Of a DNA stretch of 18,505 nt, positions 16,253 through 18,505 are shown one piece after another; position 1 is the stretch's first letter; the number at the start of each line of letters is the position of its first letter. The stretch is taken from NCBI GenBank assembly GCA_021789565.1, contig JAJYJL010000026.1, positions 1 to 18,505 of the forward strand, written 5' to 3'. A program made the translations under genes and the position numbers. This DNA comes from Acidobacteriota bacterium. GTDB lineage: Bacteria > Acidobacteriota > Terriglobia > UBA7540. Below the pieces are notes generated by a model. The model did no database searches, was not told the DNA's origin, and was given only the letters and a program-made list of their open reading frames with translations.

Positions 16253-17758
16253 GTAGGAAACATTCGGCGCTTACTTTCACTGGCTACCTTGCTCGCGGTG
16301 TTTACACCCCTCCTGTTCGCGCAATCGTCGAAGCTGATTGAACAATCGAACCATGCCAGGGATTTGATGGCATCCGGCAGATATGAGGAAGCCATCCCGA
16401 TCTATCGCGCACTAGTCAAGGCGGTGCCCGGCAACGCAGGTCTGATTACAAATCTCGGCGTAGCCTGCCACATGGCCGGCCATGAAAAAGAGGCCGTGAC
16501 GGAGTTCACGAAGGCGCTGAAGCTTGATCCCCACAACGTGCCCGCCCAGCTTTATTTGGGTTATGCCTATTTGAGCCTGGGGGAGCCTGCTAAGGCTGTT
16601 CCGCATCTAGAGGTTACCGTGCGTTCGGAGCCTTCGGATGCGGGTGTGAGGGGAAACCTGGCGGAAGCGCTGTTCGCCACCAAACAATTTCGCAAAGCGG
16701 CGACTGAGTTTGAAAAATTATCGCAGCTTAAACCCAATAGCCCGGAAGTGTGGTACCGACTCGGGCTTTGCTATCAGGAACTCTCGCAGGAAAACTTTGA
16801 TGAGCTGCAAAATACCGCACCCGGGTCGAGCTACTGGCTGACTTTGGTGGCGGATAACCGGGCCAAGGCCATGCAGTTAAGCAGCGCGTTCTATCTTTAC
16901 CGGAAGGCACTCGCCAAGAACCCTAAATTGCGTGGCGTCCATGCCGCCCTGGCGGCAGTCTACGAAAAGACAGGGCATGCTGACTGGGCGAAAACTGAGC
17001 GACGGCGAGAAGAGCAATTGGGCAAACCGAACTGCGCGGTTGAGAAACACGTCTGCGCTTTTCGTGCCGGCCGCTATCAGGAATTGGCGAACCTGGCAGG
17101 GAAAACCCCGGAAGTTTATTACTGGAAGACTAGGGCCTATCGGAGGCTGGCGATTGAGGCCCTTGCTCATCTGGGTCAGCTTCCTCCGTCAGTGCAGTTC
17201 CATGAATTGCTTGCGAGAATCCGAACGAATGAACGCCAGTTTCCCGGGGCCGTCGAGGAATGGCAGAAAGCATACGATCTTTCCGGGAAGAACGTGGACG
17301 TGGGGAAGCAACTGGTCACGGCGCTGTTTCAGGTTCAGAATTTCACTGAAGCCCGCAAGCTGCTGGAGGGAATGCTTCAACAGAGGCCGAAATCCGCAGA
17401 ACTCAACTATCTTTTGGGGTTCGCTCTGCTGAGTCTGAAGCAAGCCAGCGAGGCTGCCCACTACCTGCAAATTTCACTGCAGTTGGATCCCAGTTCCCTC
17501 GCCGCTCACAGTTCGCTGGCGCAGGCATACCTGGCCATGGGCGACTCAAAGCAGGCCATACCCCACCTCAAAGCGGCACTGCCAATTGACAAGGACGGCA
17601 GCATCCACTACCAGCTTGCCCGCGCGTACCAGTCCAATGGCCAGGCTCAACTGGCCCGCACCATGCTGGAACAGTACCAGAAGATTCACAACGAACAGCA
17701 GGCTGAGCAGCAGACCTTGCAGAAAGAAATCCAGATCACGGCTCCCGGGCCCGGCTAG
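16250..17758 (+). CDS. Secreted TPR-repeat protein, 502 aa
   Basis: A protein built almost entirely of tetratricopeptide repeats, a scaffold for protein-protein contacts, with no enzymatic motif. Residues 1-24 form a Sec signal peptide (LLSLATLLAVFTPLLFAQ). TPR units follow: ASGRYEEAIPIYRALVKAVP, NLGVACHMAGHEKEAVTEF, LYLGYAYLSLGEPAKAVPHL, ALFATKQFRKAATEFEKL and WYRLGLCYQELSQ. There is a less regular middle (about 180-330, with two Cys in KPNCAVEKHVCAF) and a second block (about 340-480; LVTALFQVQNFTEARKLL, LLGFALLSLKQASEAAHYL, SLAQAYLAMGDSKQAIPHL). The tail is Gln/Glu-rich. It lies after the receptor but behind a strong terminator, so it has its own promoter. Secreted TPR proteins often stand beside ASPIC/UnbV proteins in Acidobacteriota, as here. 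The binding partner is unknown. Confidence 0.88.
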   Translation: MVGNIRRLLSLATLLAVFTPLLFAQSSKLIEQSNHARDLMASGRYEEAIPIYRALVKAVPGNAGLITNLGVACHMAGHEKEAVTEFTKALKLDPHNVPAQLYLGYAYLSLGEPAKAVPHLEVTVRSEPSDAGVRGNLAEALFATKQFRKAATEFEKLSQLKPNSPEVWYRLGLCYQELSQENFDELQNTAPGSSYWLTLVADNRAKAMQLSSAFYLYRKALAKNPKLRGVHAALAAVYEKTGHADWAKTERRREEQLGKPNCAVEKHVCAFRAGRYQELANLAGKTPEVYYWKTRAYRRLAIEALAHLGQLPPSVQFHELLARIRTNERQFPGAVEEWQKAYDLSGKNVDVGKQLVTALFQVQNFTEARKLLEGMLQQRPKSAELNYLLGFALLSLKQASEAAHYLQISLQLDPSSLAAHSSLAQAYLAMGDSKQAIPHLKAALPIDKDGSIHYQLARAYQSNGQAQLARTMLEQYQKIHNEQQAEQQTLQKEIQITAPGPG

Positions 17759-17802
17759 TGTCCAGTTGACTTGTGGGCGCCGGTTGTGTCTACACTAGCC
17801 GG
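17751..17802. terminator. Inverted repeat shared by two convergent genes, holding both stop codons
   Basis: CCGGCTAGTGT (17751-17761) and ACACTAGCCGG (17792-17802) form a perfect 11-bp stem around a 30-base loop. The plus-strand TAG of the TPR gene (17756-17758) and the minus-strand TAG of the ASPIC/UnbV gene (17795-17797) lie at mirror positions in the two arms. It can act as a two-way transcription end point, though no T-run is present. Confidence 0.6.
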
Positions 17803-18505
17803 AGGGCTCATCCACCTGGAGAAACTGGTTGGCCTTCACGCCTTTCAGCCGCTGCACAATTCCGCTGGGCCAGCGGATTTCAACCTCATCAACCACCGCA
17901 GTCTTGCCCAGCCCAAAGTGTACTCCGAAATGGCTGGATGAAGCATAGCCCACCGCAGTCGTCATGTGATTGTGCTGTTTCCCGATCCGGACGCGGGCGC
18001 CGATCCCGTCTCGATTGCTCTTGTGGCCCACCAGGTTCAGAATTAGCCAGTTGTTGGCCGCCGGGCTGATGTTTTCCCACACTTCCGCGGGTCCTTGCAG
18101 CGACGAGGTTACAACGTCGATTTTCCCATCCCTGTTCAGGTCCGCGAATGCGGCTCCCCGATGCGCCAAAGGGACCTGGAAATCTTTTCCAGCATCACGC
18201 GAAAGATCGCGGAATGTGCCGTTGCCGAGGTTGGCAAAAATACTGTTCGGCTGCTTATAGGTGATGGCTTGAAAAAGCGCCACATTGTTATCCACGTGCG
18301 AGTTTGCTGTAAACAGGTCTTTGAGTCCATCATTGTTGAAATCGAAAACTCCCAGGCTCCAGCCGCTTCGCGCCGCAGACAGCACGCTCAGTCCGCTGCT
18401 GTATGTGGCGTCTTCGAACATGCCCTTTCCCATGTTGCGGAACAGCGGAAAAGTTTCATTGGAAAGATCGGTGACGAAAATGTCCGGGAGACCGTCATTG
18501 TTGTA
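17795..18505 (-). CDS. CRTAC1-family protein with FG-GAP/VCBS repeats and ASPIC/UnbV domain (5' partial)
   Basis: The 3' 236 codons of a longer gene; the frame stays open to the right edge (YNNDGLPDIFVTDLSNETF), and the ATG at 18433 is internal. Three FG-GAP/VCBS-type repeats are visible through their Ca-binding Asp/Asn loops: YNNDGLPDIFV, FDFNNDGLKDLFTAN and FADLNRDGKIDVVTS. These are expected to be blades of a beta-propeller. The C-terminal ASPIC/UnbV domain (PF07593) follows: NWLILNLVGHKSNRDGIGAR, then GYASSSHFGVHFGLG, VDEVEIRWPSG and NQFLQVDEP. Such proteins are exported and probably act in adhesion or protein and glycan binding; no enzyme activity is established. It converges on the TPR gene, and the two may be functional partners, which is inferred from frequent co-occurrence. 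Confidence 0.9.
   Translation of the reverse strand, partial: YNNDGLPDIFVTDLSNETFPLFRNMGKGMFEDATYSSGLSVLSAARSGWSLGVFDFNNDGLKDLFTANSHVDNNVALFQAITYKQPNSIFANLGNGTFRDLSRDAGKDFQVPLAHRGAAFADLNRDGKIDVVTSSLQGPAEVWENISPAANNWLILNLVGHKSNRDGIGARVRIGKQHNHMTTAVGYASSSHFGVHFGLGKTAVVDEVEIRWPSGIVQRLKGVKANQFLQVDEPSG

Overview
The window looks like a chromosomal segment of an Acidobacteriota (Terriglobia-like) bacterium. The main signs are an Oar-like TonB-dependent receptor with an N-terminal carboxypeptidase-regulatory-like domain, a secreted TPR protein, a CRTAC1/ASPIC-UnbV protein and a run of Tat-exported sugar enzymes. This placement rests on gene content and recalled family resemblance, not on a marker gene.

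Left region (1-3606) looks accessory. It holds the 3' part of a HerA/TraG-type conjugation ATPase that also carries a PD-(D/E)XK-like nuclease domain and a C-terminal helix-turn-helix. Convergent to it is an A+T-richer gene for a proteasome-like Ntn hydrolase. A repeat-rich, gene-poor stretch follows, with four copies of an 8-mer arranged as opposed pairs, and then a tRNA-Gly(CCC) gene at 3607-3681.

Middle region (3682-11725) is carbohydrate metabolism. A short relic of the 3' end of a paralogous gene sits directly before a putative glycoside hydrolase with a GH42-like trimerisation domain. Then come a frameshifted esterase pseudogene and a small membrane protein on the minus strand. A tight four-gene operon (7752-11725) follows: a DUF1080 protein with a Sec-type signal, a Tat-exported TIM-barrel isomerase/epimerase, a Tat-exported Gfo/Idh/MocA oxidoreductase and a second Tat-exported TIM-barrel isomerase. 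This set fits an extracytoplasmic 3-keto-glycoside route, in which the sugar ring is oxidised, the glycosidic bond is broken and the keto sugar is processed outside the cytoplasm.

Right region (11726-18505) has a long non-coding leader, the large outer-membrane receptor, a strong intrinsic terminator, a secreted TPR protein with a leaderless-type start, and, convergent to it, the 3' part of a CRTAC1/ASPIC-UnbV protein running off the right edge. The last two genes share an 11-bp inverted repeat that contains both stop codons. The receptor probably brings in an oligosaccharide or glycoside that the exported enzymes upstream could process; that link is inferred from proximity.
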